DNA of 64,000 nucleotides, taken from positions 1,922,001-1,986,000 of the forward strand of contig NZ_WMDZ01000001.1 of the NCBI RefSeq assembly GCF_021735935.1, in the 5' to 3' direction. The translations under genes and the position numbers were made by a program. Below are positions 40,293 to 48,711 of this stretch, piece after piece (positions within the stretch are counted from its first letter, which is position 1; the number at the start of each line of letters is the position of its first letter). This DNA comes from Sulfitobacter sp. M39 (GTDB lineage Bacteria; Pseudomonadota; Alphaproteobacteria; Rhodobacterales; Rhodobacteraceae). Below the pieces are notes generated by a model, which was given only the letters and a program-made list of their open reading frames with translations, did not search any database and was not told the DNA's origin.

Positions 40293-41657
40293 TTATTTGA
40301 GCGGGTTAAGCGACGCGATCTCGCGCATTTTTGCCCGCACAGCCCAGTCAGAGCCAAATCCGTACCGTGCCCAGCCCAAACTGTCCACCCTGACGGCCTG
40401 TGCCTCGGCCGCGCGGTTCTCAAGCTCAAGCGCTTCGGCACGCAGCAACAGCAGGGTGCTGAGCAGGGCGGCGTTCTCGCGGCGGCGTGCGGTGTCGATA
40501 TGCGGCGCGATCAGGCGCAGTGCCTCGGCACCCTGACCCTTGGAGACCGAATAGGCCCCCAGTTGCGTCGCCACATAGGCGCGGTGCAGATCGGTGCCGG
40601 GGGTGCGGGCGTAGAAGAGGTCGGACATCTTGTATTGTTCATGCGCGGCTTCGGCATCCCCAGATTGCAACGCGCGCCCCATGGCGTAATGGGCAAACGC
40701 GCGGCGGTGATCCTGCCAGCCCAGGCTTTGTGCGATCTTGATGGCGCTATAGGCCGCGTCCTGGCGTTGCCCGCTGGAGCGTCCGGGCCCAAGCGCGCCC
40801 TGAACGGCGGCATTCCAGGCGCGGGGGGTGCGGATCAGGAAGCGTGCTTTGGTCGATGTGCCGCCCGGATTGATCCGCGCCAGAATACCGGGCAGGGCGT
40901 TTGCCACCTGGCCCCGTGTCATGCCCGACCGCAGCGCCGGATCATAATAGGCGCGCAGGATCATCATATCAAATCCGGTCAGCACGGTATGCACGTTGTC
41001 ATCGTTAAAGACGGAATCCGGCAGGCGATACAGATCGTTAAGCGGGCCAAGCGCTTGGGCCAGTTCTTCGTGCAGACAGTCGCGGACCTCTTGCGGGCTG
41101 GCGTCATTGGGGATGAAGATCGACACGCGGCTGCGGGTTTTGAGCAAGGACCAGTTGGTCTGCGCGGTGCGGCGGACTTTCTTGTATTCATCAAGGCTGC
41201 TGACATTCGGGGCCACAAAACATGCGGCTTGCGGCAGCACTTTGCTGATGGTGCGGCGGCTGACAGCCTCGACGGTGATATTGGCATTCGGGCCGCTGGT
41301 CGGGCTGATGTTGATGCGGGCCTCTTGCCGCAAGCGATTGAGCAGCGCGGTCAGATCGGGGCCAAGGGTCGGGGGCGGCGCACCGATGACGCGCACGGTG
41401 ACCGGACCTTCGAAACGGGTGAAAACGGGCAGCTCCTTGCCGCTTTCCATGCGGAACGACAGTTCGATAAAATCGAGGCTGAGGTCGTTGTTGGAGCGCG
41501 GTGCCGGCAGCGATTGGTGCACGGTGAACCGTTTCATCGCGGGCAGGGATGAGGTCGAAGCGGGCTCCATCGCGGCACGTGTTACCACACCGGGATGCGA
41601 GGCTGGAACGCAGGCGCTGATCGCCAGCATCAAGGGCAGCAAAAGGTATTTCTTCAT
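40293..41657 (-). CDS. DUF2927 family lipoprotein
   Basis: The 454-residue protein has a lipoprotein signal (MKKYLLLPLMLAISAC, Cys16 acylation site). The middle region contains CLHEELAQALGPLNDLYRLPDSVFND, a zinc-peptidase-like helix (HEE, then Q) that marks DUF2927; the family is thought to be gluzincin-like but activity is unproven. The C-terminal third is helical and TPR-like (AYSAIKIAQSLGWQDHRRAF, EAAHEQYKMSDLFYA). It lies between a MoxR-like ATPase gene and the VWA gene, which suggests a shared role at the cell envelope. Confidence 0.85.
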   Translation of the reverse strand: MKKYLLLPLMLAISACVPASHPGVVTRAAMEPASTSSLPAMKRFTVHQSLPAPRSNNDLSLDFIELSFRMESGKELPVFTRFEGPVTVRVIGAPPPTLGPDLTALLNRLRQEARINISPTSGPNANITVEAVSRRTISKVLPQAACFVAPNVSSLDEYKKVRRTAQTNWSLLKTRSRVSIFIPNDASPQEVRDCLHEELAQALGPLNDLYRLPDSVFNDDNVHTVLTGFDMMILRAYYDPALRSGMTRGQVANALPGILARINPGGTSTKARFLIRTPRAWNAAVQGALGPGRSSGQRQDAAYSAIKIAQSLGWQDHRRAFAHYAMGRALQSGDAEAAHEQYKMSDLFYARTPGTDLHRAYVATQLGAYSVSKGQGAEALRLIAPHIDTARRRENAALLSTLLLLRAEALELENRAAEAQAVRVDSLGWARYGFGSDWAVRAKMREIASLNPLK

Positions 41658-41992
41658 GGATGCGACCCCGTTGTGGCAGGTGCAGGGACCGCAAGGACAA
41701 CTTTAACAGTCTCCAACACGCGGCGCACGAACGGTGCAAAAATCATATCCATCATCTACCTGACTGCCCTTTTGAGCTGATTACAGGTGTTTTTCGCCCG
41801 CCATCCAGACCATTCTAGGGAGCAACCATGTCAAAACAGAGAAAAATGTTAACAAATAAGGCAGGCTTATGACCATCGTTGCTTAGACGTCACAAATAGG
41901 ACGGGCGCGTTTGCAGCCGTGAAATAACGCGCGGGCGGTTGGATATTCCTTTTATGCGGGATCAGGGCGCGGCGCACCGCGCCCCTTTGGGG
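41658..41992. other. Gap between the MoxR-like and DUF2927 genes
   Basis: This 335-base gap is AT-richer than its flanks and no believable ORF is seen. A perfect stem GGGCGCGG-cgca-CCGCGCCC at 41965-41984 sits 9 bases after the moxR stop (minus strand) but lacks a T-run. The DUF2927 promoter should be near 41700-41760, where minus-strand AT-rich sequence occurs. Confidence 0.5.
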
Positions 41993-42832
41993 TCACTTTT
42001 GCGCGCGTGCCATGAAGGCAAGCCGTTCGAACAGATGCACGTCCTGTTCGTTTTTCAGCAGCGCACCGTGCAACTTTGGCAGGGCGGACTTGCCGTCTTT
42101 TTTCAGATCGGCGGCATCCATATCTTCGGCCAGCAACAGCTTGAGCCAATCCAGCACTTCCGACGTGGATGGTTTTTTCTTCAGCCCTTGCTGTTCGCGG
42201 ATTTCGTAGAATTGGGTCAGCGCCGTGGTCAACAGGGATTCCTTGATGCCGGGGTGGTGGACCTCGACGATCTTGCGCAGTGTGTCCATCTCGGGGAACT
42301 GGATGTAGTGGAAGAAGCAGCGGCGCAAAAAGGCGTCGGGCAGCTCTTTTTCGTTGTTCGAGGTGATGATGACGATGGGGCGGTTTTCGGCTTTGATCGT
42401 TTCGCCTGTCTCGTAGACGAAGAACTCCATCTTATCGAGCTCTTGCAAAAGGTCGTTGGGGAATTCGATGTCGGCCTTGTCGATCTCGTCGATCAGCAAC
42501 ACGGTTTTGCCTTCGGCCTCAAACGCCTGCCACAGCTTGCCCTTGCGGATGTAGTTTTTGACATCATGCACACGCTCTTCGCCAAGCTGGCTGTCGCGCA
42601 GACGGCTGACGGCGTCATATTCGTACAGACCCTGTTGCGCGCGGGTGGTTGATTTGATGTTCCATTCGATCATGGGCAGGCCAAGGGCGGCTGACACTTG
42701 TCGGGCTAGTTCCGTTTTACCTGTGCCGGGCTCACCTTTTACAAGCAGAGGTCGTTCCAGCGTCACAGCCGCATTTACCGCAATCGTGAGGTCATCGGTG
42801 GCGACGTAATCTTGAGTACCTTGGAATTTCAT
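41993..42832 (-). CDS. MoxR-type AAA+ ATPase
   Basis: The 279-residue ATPase has Walker A VKGEPGTGKTELARQ, Walker B TVLLIDEIDKAD, sensor 1 IVIITSNNEKELPDAFLRRC and an arginine finger-like RRCFFHY, the usual MoxR signatures. MoxR ATPases cooperate with VWA proteins in chaperone-like maturation of enzyme complexes. I use ATG 42832 (MKFQGTQDYVATDDL), since the longer frame upstream adds sequence not found in this family. Downstream on the same strand are the DUF2927 lipoprotein, a small membrane protein and the VWA gene. It is divergent from dksA, with a 15-bp dyad in the gap. Confidence 0.9.
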   Translation of the reverse strand: MKFQGTQDYVATDDLTIAVNAAVTLERPLLVKGEPGTGKTELARQVSAALGLPMIEWNIKSTTRAQQGLYEYDAVSRLRDSQLGEERVHDVKNYIRKGKLWQAFEAEGKTVLLIDEIDKADIEFPNDLLQELDKMEFFVYETGETIKAENRPIVIITSNNEKELPDAFLRRCFFHYIQFPEMDTLRKIVEVHHPGIKESLLTTALTQFYEIREQQGLKKKPSTSEVLDWLKLLLAEDMDAADLKKDGKSALPKLHGALLKNEQDVHLFERLAFMARAQK

Positions 42833-42909
42833 CTTGTTTTCAACCTTCTTCAACGCGCTATTCTTGGTCCTTAAACCAACAAACATAAGCATTGTGTAGT
42901 GACAATCCG

Positions 42910-42924
42910 CTAACGCTGCGTTAG
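42910..42924. promoter_or_regulatory. Dyad between the moxR-like gene and dksA
   Basis: CTAACGC-t-GCGTTAG is a perfect 7-bp inverted repeat around one base in the 163-base divergent gap. It could be an operator for either gene. Confidence 0.45.
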
Positions 42925-42995
42925 ATGCACGCCACGGGAGTGATGTCGGGAGACGCGCCTTCATGACAGGATTAAAGACCGCGATGGGGAATGAT

Positions 42996-43418
42996 ATGAA
43001 GCAGGAAGTTTTTTTGGCGGATGGTTATACACCTGCTGAAGACGAGCCGTTCATGAATGATCGGCAAGTCGAATACTTCAGACGCAAACTACTGAACTGG
43101 AAAGCCGAGCTGCTGGCAGGAAGCCGGGACACGATCGAGGGCTTGCAAGACGGGACACGCAACATCCCCGATGTGAACGATCGCGCCTCCGAGGAAACGG
43201 ATCGCGCGCTGGAACTGCGCACACGGGACCGCGCCCGCAAGCTGGTCAGCAAGATCGACGGGGCGCTGCGCCGCATCGACGAGGGTGAATTCGGCTACTG
43301 CTCCGTCACCGGAGAGCCGATTTCGCTGAAGCGTCTGGATGCGCGTCCAATCGCCACGATGAGCCTTGAGGCGCAAGAGCGTCACGAGCGCCGCGAGAAA
43401 GTCCACCGCGACGATTGA
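42996..43418 (+). CDS. dksA: DksA-family RNA polymerase-binding regulator, single-cysteine type
   Basis: DksA binds the RNA polymerase secondary channel and, with ppGpp, tunes rRNA and amino acid promoters. The 140-residue protein has the long coiled-coil (VEYFRRKLLNWKAELLAGSRDTIEGL, with the tip DRASEETDRA) and a C-terminal zinc-finger-like region. There only the first of four zinc cysteines is kept (YCSVTGEPISLKRLDARPIA); the others are replaced by Thr, Ser and Ala. This cysteine-poor type is known from other Rhodobacterales and can still act like DksA. ATG 42996 is preferred, with GGGGA upstream; two in-frame ATGs lie 12 and 33 bases upstream. A terminator follows. Confidence 0.9.
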   Translation: MKQEVFLADGYTPAEDEPFMNDRQVEYFRRKLLNWKAELLAGSRDTIEGLQDGTRNIPDVNDRASEETDRALELRTRDRARKLVSKIDGALRRIDEGEFGYCSVTGEPISLKRLDARPIATMSLEAQERHERREKVHRDD

Positions 43419-43470
43419 TCGTCCGATAACGGGCTGCAAATGACGGCATTTGCGCGAGAATGATAATGAA

Positions 43471-43499
43471 AGCGCCGCGGTGTGAGCCCGGCGCTTTTG
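43471..43499 (+). terminator. Terminator after dksA
   Basis: AGCGCCG-N11-CGGCGCT is a perfect 7-bp stem followed by TTTTG, 52 bases after the dksA stop. Confidence 0.7.
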
Positions 43500-43531
43500 T
43501 GTGTGAAGCTGGCAAGACAGGCTAAAACGAC

Positions 43532-44701
43532 ATGGGCATCAGCAACGCAATCGTCATTGGAGGGGGTATCGGTGGCTTGGCCGTCGCAGCGGCTTTGTCG
43601 CGCCGCGGCATGGCTGTCACGCTGCTGGAGCAGGCTGAGGCGATCACAGAGGTCGGTGCCGGTCTCCAGATTAGCCCCAACGGCATCGCGGTGTTGCGTG
43701 CGATGGGGCTGGAGGCCAAGCTGACCGAACGCGCGGCGGTGCGCGGGCAGGCGGTGGTCTTGCAGGATTACAAGGCTGGGGCGCGTGTGGCGCGGCTGGA
43801 CCTGATGCGCGGGCAGGGGGCGCATCCTTATATGTTCGTGCACCGCGCCGATCTGGTGGATATCCTCTTGGGCGCGGCCAAACGGGGCAATGTCACGATA
43901 GAGCTTGGGGCCGAGGTAGCAGAGGTTACCCCCGGTGCCACACCACAACTGCGCCTGACCGATGGCTCGCGCCGACGGGCAGAGCTGATCGTTGACGCCA
44001 GCGGGATCCACAGCCGTGCGCGTGCGGTGTTGAATGGCGCGGATCAGGCGAAGTTCACCGGTCAGGTCGCATGGCGCGCGGTTGTGCGGAATGACTTAGA
44101 CCACCCAAACGAGGCCCATGTCACTATGGGGCCGGGTCGGCATCTGGTCAGCTACCCTTTGCGCGGCGGGCGGCTGGTCAATCTGGTCGCGGTAGAAGAG
44201 CGTGACAGTTGGGCCGCCGAAGGCTGGAACCATGCGGATGATCCGGCAAACCTGCGCCACGCCTTTACAGACTTTGGCGGGCGAGCAGCGGCGATGATCA
44301 ACGTGGTAGAGAAGTGCACGCTTTGGGGGCTTCACCTGCATCCGGTTGCACAGACGTGGCATCAGGGCGGGGTTGCTTTGCTGGGGGATGCCGCGCATCC
44401 GACGCTGCCGTTCCTAGCGCAGGGGGCCAATATGGCGCTTGAAGATGCATGGGTGCTGGCCGACAGCGTGCTGAACCACCCCGCAGAACAAGCACTCGCC
44501 CGCTATCAAAACCTGCGCCAACCCCGTGTTACCCGTGTTGTCAAAGCCGCGGCAGGCAATGCCGCGCGCTATCATTTGCGCCCCGGGCCTTTGCGGTCGG
44601 CCGCGCTTTTCGGGTTGAAACTGGGCAGCACCCTTGCACCTTTGGCGATGGTCGGCGCGTTCAACTGGCTGTACCACCATGATGTGACCGCGCCGAAATA
44701 G
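43532..44701 (+). CDS. FAD-dependent monooxygenase (salicylate hydroxylase-like)
   Basis: The 389-residue flavoprotein has the N-terminal dinucleotide fold GGGIGGLAVAAALSRRG, the aromatic hydroxylase loop DASGIHSRAR (DG-like motif), and the FAD ribityl motif GDAAHPTLPFLAQGANMALEDA. These are characteristic of class A flavin monooxygenases that hydroxylate aromatic acids with NAD(P)H and oxygen, for example salicylate or 3- and 6-hydroxybenzoate hydroxylases. The exact substrate cannot be inferred. It follows the dksA terminator, so it has its own promoter, and it is convergent with the ornithine cyclodeaminase gene. Confidence 0.88.
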   Translation: MGISNAIVIGGGIGGLAVAAALSRRGMAVTLLEQAEAITEVGAGLQISPNGIAVLRAMGLEAKLTERAAVRGQAVVLQDYKAGARVARLDLMRGQGAHPYMFVHRADLVDILLGAAKRGNVTIELGAEVAEVTPGATPQLRLTDGSRRRAELIVDASGIHSRARAVLNGADQAKFTGQVAWRAVVRNDLDHPNEAHVTMGPGRHLVSYPLRGGRLVNLVAVEERDSWAAEGWNHADDPANLRHAFTDFGGRAAAMINVVEKCTLWGLHLHPVAQTWHQGGVALLGDAAHPTLPFLAQGANMALEDAWVLADSVLNHPAEQALARYQNLRQPRVTRVVKAAAGNAARYHLRPGPLRSAALFGLKLGSTLAPLAMVGAFNWLYHHDVTAPK

Positions 44702-44725
44702 GCTGACTTCGCACTTACTTCGCCG

Positions 44726-45775
44726 TTACTTGGCCCGTTGCAACATGCCGAACAGATCCCGCGGATCCTCGGGGTCGGCCAGCAGGTCAAGCGGGTCGAA
44801 CAGATCGGTCGCCTTGATCTGGTCGCGCACATAGCGCAGCGCCGAGAAATCCTCGATCGCGAAACCGACGCTGTCGAACAGGGTGATCTGCTTGTCATCG
44901 GTACGCCCCTGCGCCTGACCAGTCAGCACCTGCCAGATTTCGGTCACGGGGTGATCCGGTTCAAGCTGCTGTATCTCGCCCTCAATCCGGGTCTGTTCGG
45001 GGTATTCCACAAAAATCCCTGCGCGGTGCAGGATCGCGGGGGCAAGTTCGGTCTTGCCCGGACAGTCGCCGCCGATGGCGTTGATGTGGATGCCGCTGCC
45101 GACCATATTATCGGTCAGGATGGTGGCATATTGCTTGTCCGCCGTGCAGGTGGTGACAATCTGCGCGCCCAGCATCGCTTCTTCCGCGGTGTCGCAGGGC
45201 ACGACCTTGATGCCCAGACCTTGCAGGTTGGCGGCGCATTTGGCGGTGGCATCTTTGTCAATGTCATACAGCCGCACCTCGTCGATGCCGACGATGGCCT
45301 TCATCGCGAGGGTCTGGAATTCGGACTGCGCGCCGTTTCCGATCATCGCCATCACATGCGCGCCCTTGGGGGCCAGCAACCGCGCCACCACGGCAGAGGT
45401 CGCCGCCGTGCGCAGCGCCGTTAGCATCGTCATCTCGGACAGCAACACCGGATAGCCGTTCGCGACATTCGCCAGCAGGCCAAAGGCGGTCACGGTCTGC
45501 AACCCCTCCGCCGTGTTCGAGGGGTGGCCGTTCACATATTTGAACCCGTAGACCTCGCCATCCGAGGTCGGCATCAGCTCGATCACGCCCTGTTCCGAAT
45601 GGCTGGCCACGCGCGGGGTCTTGTCAAACAGCTCCCACCGTTTGAAATCCGCCTCGATATACTCCCCAAGCCCGATCAGCATCGGTTCAATCCCGATGTG
45701 GTGGATCAGCTTCATCATATTGTCGACGGAAACGAAGGGCACCAGCGCCTTGTCAGAAGGGGTCAGATTGGTCAT
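44726..45775 (-). CDS. ocd: Ornithine cyclodeaminase
   Basis: The enzyme converts ornithine directly to proline and ammonia using bound NAD. The 349-residue protein shows the family features: FKYVNGHPSNTAEGLQTV, the SEMTMLTALRTAATSAV segment with active-site residues, the NAD-binding MIGNGAQSEFQTLAMKA, and GSGIHINAIGGDCPGKTEL with the catalytic Asp. It lies 21 bases downstream of the arginase gene on the same strand, giving an arginine-to-proline route. The Lrp-type regulator next to arginase probably controls both. Alanine dehydrogenase-like mu-crystallin relatives are possible, but the pairing with arginase favours this call. Confidence 0.94.
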   Translation of the reverse strand: MTNLTPSDKALVPFVSVDNMMKLIHHIGIEPMLIGLGEYIEADFKRWELFDKTPRVASHSEQGVIELMPTSDGEVYGFKYVNGHPSNTAEGLQTVTAFGLLANVANGYPVLLSEMTMLTALRTAATSAVVARLLAPKGAHVMAMIGNGAQSEFQTLAMKAIVGIDEVRLYDIDKDATAKCAANLQGLGIKVVPCDTAEEAMLGAQIVTTCTADKQYATILTDNMVGSGIHINAIGGDCPGKTELAPAILHRAGIFVEYPEQTRIEGEIQQLEPDHPVTEIWQVLTGQAQGRTDDKQITLFDSVGFAIEDFSALRYVRDQIKATDLFDPLDLLADPEDPRDLFGMLQRAK

Positions 45776-45796
45776 GGTCGTGGTCCTTTACTCAAA

Positions 45797-46717
45797 TCAA
45801 TAGGCGCGGGTGGGGCGGTCGAATACGCGGCGGCCAAAGGCAGAGGCGGCCAGATCGACCATCAGCTGCGCGGTGCGGCCCCGTTCATCCAAGAATGGGT
45901 TCAGCTCTACCAGATCAAGCGAAGTCATCAGCCCGCTGTCATGCAGCATCTCCATTACCAGATGGCCTTCGCGCACGGTCGCACCGCCGGGGACGGTCGT
46001 GCCAACCGCGGGGGCAACGGACGGATCAAGAAAATCGACATCGAGCGAGACATGCAGCATCCCGTTCGCCGCAGCGACCTTTTCGAGGAAGGTGTTCAGC
46101 GGCGTGGCGATGCCCGTCTCGTCAATCTCGCGCATGTCGACGCGCTGGATGGTGGTTTCCTGCAGCGCCGCACGCTCTGCCGCGTCGACAGACCGCAGGC
46201 CGATGATTGCGATATTATCATGCGGCAGCGGGTAGGGCAGATCGGGGAAGGCATCAAAGCCTTCGCGCCCTGTCACATAGCCCAAGGGCGTGCCGTGCAG
46301 GTTGCCGCTGTCGGTGCTTTCGGGCGTGTGGAAATCGCTATGCGCGTCCAGCCACAGCACAAACAGGGGGCGTTCCTCCGCCTGCGCATGGCGCATCGCG
46401 CCCAACACGGTGCCGGAGGCGAGCGCATGATCGCCGCCCATGATGATCGGGGTGCCGTCCTGCAAGGCGGCTTGGGTGGCCTCGGCCAGACTGTGTGTCC
46501 AGGCGATGGTTTCCTCAAGCGCGTGCAGTTTCGGATGCTGGCCGGGCGTGAAGGGCGCAGGCGCGACATTGCCACGGTCTGTGACGCTATGGCCCAGATC
46601 GGTCAGCGCGCCCGCCAATCCGGCGGTGCGATAGGCATCGGGGCCCATCAGACAGCCCAACCGGCGCTTGCCGCTATCCAGCGGGGCCCCCAGAAGAATA
46701 CAGTTTTGTCCAGACAT
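45797..46717 (-). CDS. rocF: Arginase
   Basis: Arginase hydrolyses arginine to ornithine and urea with a binuclear manganese site. The 306-residue protein has all three metal-binding signatures: MGGDHALASG, WLDAHSDFHTPES and SLDVDFLDPSVAP, and the N-terminal LGAPLDSGKRRLGCLMGP. ATG 46717 is chosen because the frame open further upstream runs through the promoter gap and the divergent gene. It is the first gene of an operon with ocd. TGACCAAATYGGA repeats lie 71-103 bases upstream, between it and the Lrp-type regulator. Confidence 0.95.
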   Translation of the reverse strand: MSGQNCILLGAPLDSGKRRLGCLMGPDAYRTAGLAGALTDLGHSVTDRGNVAPAPFTPGQHPKLHALEETIAWTHSLAEATQAALQDGTPIIMGGDHALASGTVLGAMRHAQAEERPLFVLWLDAHSDFHTPESTDSGNLHGTPLGYVTGREGFDAFPDLPYPLPHDNIAIIGLRSVDAAERAALQETTIQRVDMREIDETGIATPLNTFLEKVAAANGMLHVSLDVDFLDPSVAPAVGTTVPGGATVREGHLVMEMLHDSGLMTSLDLVELNPFLDERGRTAQLMVDLAASAFGRRVFDRPTRAY

Positions 46718-46787
46718 AGGTGAGATCCTTTCGTCAGCGTTTCCGCGACGATATCTAGCTGGTCTGGTCAGAAACAATCTTCTAAAG

Positions 46788-46820
46788 TGACCAAATCGGA
46801 GATAATTTGACCAAATTGGA
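46788..46820. promoter_or_regulatory. Tandem operator-like repeats between arginase and Lrp-type genes
   Basis: TGACCAAATCGGA (46788-46800) and TGACCAAATTGGA (46808-46820) differ by one base and are exactly 20 bases apart, about two helical turns. A reversed half-site TCTGGTCA lies at 46763-46770. The last repeat ends 8 bases before the regulator ATG, so binding could repress that gene as well. Confidence 0.65.
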
Positions 46821-46828
46821 CAGCTAAG

Positions 46829-47266
46829 ATGGACGCAACGGACGAAGCAATTCTGGCAGCGCTGCGCGACGACGCGCGGGCCTCTCTGTCTGATCTGGCG
46901 GCGGCCCTGCGGCTGTCGCGTACCACCGTGCGTGCGCGTCTCGCCCGTTTGCAACAAAGCGGAGAGATACTGGGCTTTACCGTCGTGACGCGCTCGGACG
47001 TGCGTGCCGATCCGGTGCGCGGATTAATGATGATCGAGATCGAGGGCCGTGGCGCTGAACGCATCACCCGCACGCTGGCCGGTATGGCGGCTTTGCGGGC
47101 AGTACATTCGACGAATGGCAGATGGGATGTGATCGTCGAGATCGGCACCAAAACGCTTGAGGAGTTCGACGAGGTTCTGGCCCGCATCCGCAAGCTCGAC
47201 GGGGTGGTCGCGAGCGAGACGAGCCTCTTGCTCAAGACGCGCAAGGCAGGGCAGGCCGCCTCCTAG
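46829..47266 (+). CDS. Lrp/AsnC family regulator, probably of arginine catabolism
   Basis: The 145-residue protein has an N-terminal winged helix (MDATDEAILAALRDDARASL, then LAAALRLSRTTVRARLARLQ) and a C-terminal RAM/AsnC ligand-binding domain (GLMMIEIEGRGAERITRTLAG, STNGRWDVIVEIGT). It is divergent from arginase and ornithine cyclodeaminase, and tandem repeats fill the gap. Arginine- or ornithine-responsive control of rocF-ocd is therefore inferred, by analogy with other Lrp-like regulators of arginase. The ligand is not visible from the sequence. Confidence 0.9.
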   Translation: MDATDEAILAALRDDARASLSDLAAALRLSRTTVRARLARLQQSGEILGFTVVTRSDVRADPVRGLMMIEIEGRGAERITRTLAGMAALRAVHSTNGRWDVIVEIGTKTLEEFDEVLARIRKLDGVVASETSLLLKTRKAGQAAS

Positions 47267-47287
47267 GGCGGCGGCCTGCGAGATTGT

Positions 47288-47755
47288 TCAGCGCGGCGTG
47301 CGCGCGGCAGAGACCCAGAACGCCAGCAGGACGGCGCATGCGACTGCGTTCCAGCCCGCCATCGACAGACCGAAAAGCTGCCAGACGATGTCGTCACACA
47401 TGACCAGACCGGACGGCGCGCTGGTGGACAGAAGATCGCTACCGCTCATCGTGCCAAGGTCCATGCCGCCGCCCGTGCAGGACGACGGACCGGGCCAAAA
47501 TTTCCATTCCACCCCCGCATGATAAACGCCGATGCCGCCAGTGATAGCAACCGACAGCGCGCCCAGCCAAATCAACGCCCGCGGCGCACCAAAGAGCACG
47601 ATCACCCCGATGATAATCGCCGCGGCATGGGGCCACCGCTGCCACAGACACATTTGGCAAGGCGCATAGCCGCCGATGTGTTGGAAGCCGAATGCGCCTA
47701 GCAATAAGGCCGCAGATCCTAGTGTGGCGATCAGGACATAAAAATTTCGCGTCAT
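47288..47755 (-). CDS. dsbB: Disulfide bond formation protein B
   Basis: DsbB re-oxidises DsbA and passes electrons to quinone. The 155-residue membrane protein has four helices and both redox Cys pairs: CQMC after the first helix (GYAPCQMCLWQRWPHA), and Cys in PGPSSCTGGGMDL and VMCDDI in the second periplasmic loop. Its partner could be the DsbA-like proteins encoded near 10 kb. The DedA-like gene upstream overlaps its start by one base, so the two are co-translated. It is convergent with the Lrp-type gene. Confidence 0.93.
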   Translation of the reverse strand: MTRNFYVLIATLGSAALLLGAFGFQHIGGYAPCQMCLWQRWPHAAAIIIGVIVLFGAPRALIWLGALSVAITGGIGVYHAGVEWKFWPGPSSCTGGGMDLGTMSGSDLLSTSAPSGLVMCDDIVWQLFGLSMAGWNAVACAVLLAFWVSAARTPR

Positions 47756-48333
47756 CAGAGATACCTCAGCAAGAAGAAGCTGCCGAACAGCAGCACGACA
47801 AATACCGTAAATACCAAAGGCAGACGGCGTTCAATAAAGTCGCGGATAGGTGCGCCAAATTTCCACAGCAGCGCCGCCACGATGAAGAACCGCAGCGCGC
47901 GCGCAAGGATCGAGGTCACGATAAAGGTCGCCAGTGGCATCCCCGTCCACCCCGACATGATCGTGATCACCTTGTAGGGGAAGGGGGTGACGCCCGCAGT
48001 CAGCACAGCCCAGAAGCCGACGCCGTTGAACCGGTCCGAGAATTCCGCCATCGCGTCGCCTTTGCCAAGGCTGGCAAGGATCGGTTGGCCCAGTTGTTCA
48101 AAGGCCAGCGCACCAATGGCGTATCCCAGCAGCCCCCCCAAGACCGACGCGACCAGCGCGATCCCCGCAATCAGCCAAGCGCGGTTCGGGCGCGCAAGGA
48201 TCATCGGGATCATCAGCACATCCGGCGGAATGGGAAAAACAGAGCTTTCAAGGAACGCCACAACCGCAAGGGCCCAAAGCGCGTGCGGGTGGTTTGCCAG
48301 GCCCAGAACCCAGTCATATAGCCGTCGGATCAT
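47755..48333 (-). CDS. DedA/YqaA family membrane protein
   Basis: The 192-residue protein has several helices and the DedA-type re-entrant motifs: ALAVVAFLESSVFPIPPDVL at the start and FWAVLTAGVTPFPYKVITIMSG later, with the Glu and Arg (RALRFF) conserved in the family. DedA proteins are proposed lipid or undecaprenyl phosphate transporters; YqaA-like members are a subgroup. It overlaps the dsbB start by one base, a gene order found in other alphaproteobacteria. The role is inferred from family only. Confidence 0.88.
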   Translation of the reverse strand: MIRRLYDWVLGLANHPHALWALAVVAFLESSVFPIPPDVLMIPMILARPNRAWLIAGIALVASVLGGLLGYAIGALAFEQLGQPILASLGKGDAMAEFSDRFNGVGFWAVLTAGVTPFPYKVITIMSGWTGMPLATFIVTSILARALRFFIVAALLWKFGAPIRDFIERRLPLVFTVFVVLLFGSFFLLRYL

Positions 48334-48456
48334 ACTGCGGTCTCCGGTATTGATTTCTGTTCAATGGCAACACCAGAACAATCGGACGGGGTCAAGCAAA
48401 AGCGGTAAAATTGCTCTTGCCGTGGGGCGCGTGGCACGGTAACAGACCCCCATTGT

Positions 48457-48540
48457 GCCCAAGTGGCGGAATGGTAGACGCAGGGGATTCAAAATCCCCC
48501 GCCGCGAGGCGTGCCGGTTCGAGTCCGGCCTTGGGTACCA
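48457..48540 (+). tRNA. tRNA-Leu (anticodon CAA)
   Basis: The gene folds as a class II tRNA: acceptor GCCCAAG/CTTGGGT (one G-U pair), D arm GTGGCGGAATGGTAGACGC, anticodon stem GGGGA/TCCCC with loop TTCAAAA giving CAA, a long variable arm GCCGCGAGGCGT, T arm CCGGTTCGAGTCCGG and encoded CCA at 48538-48540. Confidence 0.97.
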
Positions 48541-48645
48541 CCTTGTTTTGGCAAGGCTTTCCGTAAAATTAAGTTTCGATCGTCGATAGGTGTGAAGGTT
48601 GCTTTTGCAGCCTTGGCGATGTCGCGTCGTCTTTGGCGTTATATG

Positions 48646-48682
48646 CACAAAGCCACGCAGGGTAGTGCTGCGTGGCTTTGTG
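48646..48682. terminator. Bidirectional terminator between tRNA-Leu and frk
   Basis: CACAAAGCCACGCAG and CTGCGTGGCTTTGTG form a perfect 15-bp stem with a 7-base loop. The stem carries an AAA/TTT near its base and serves the convergent tRNA and polyol operon. It ends 29 bases after the frk stop as read on the minus strand. Confidence 0.75.
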
Positions 48683-48711
48683 AAAGGGTCCCTCTGGCCT
48701 TGTGGTCGGCG

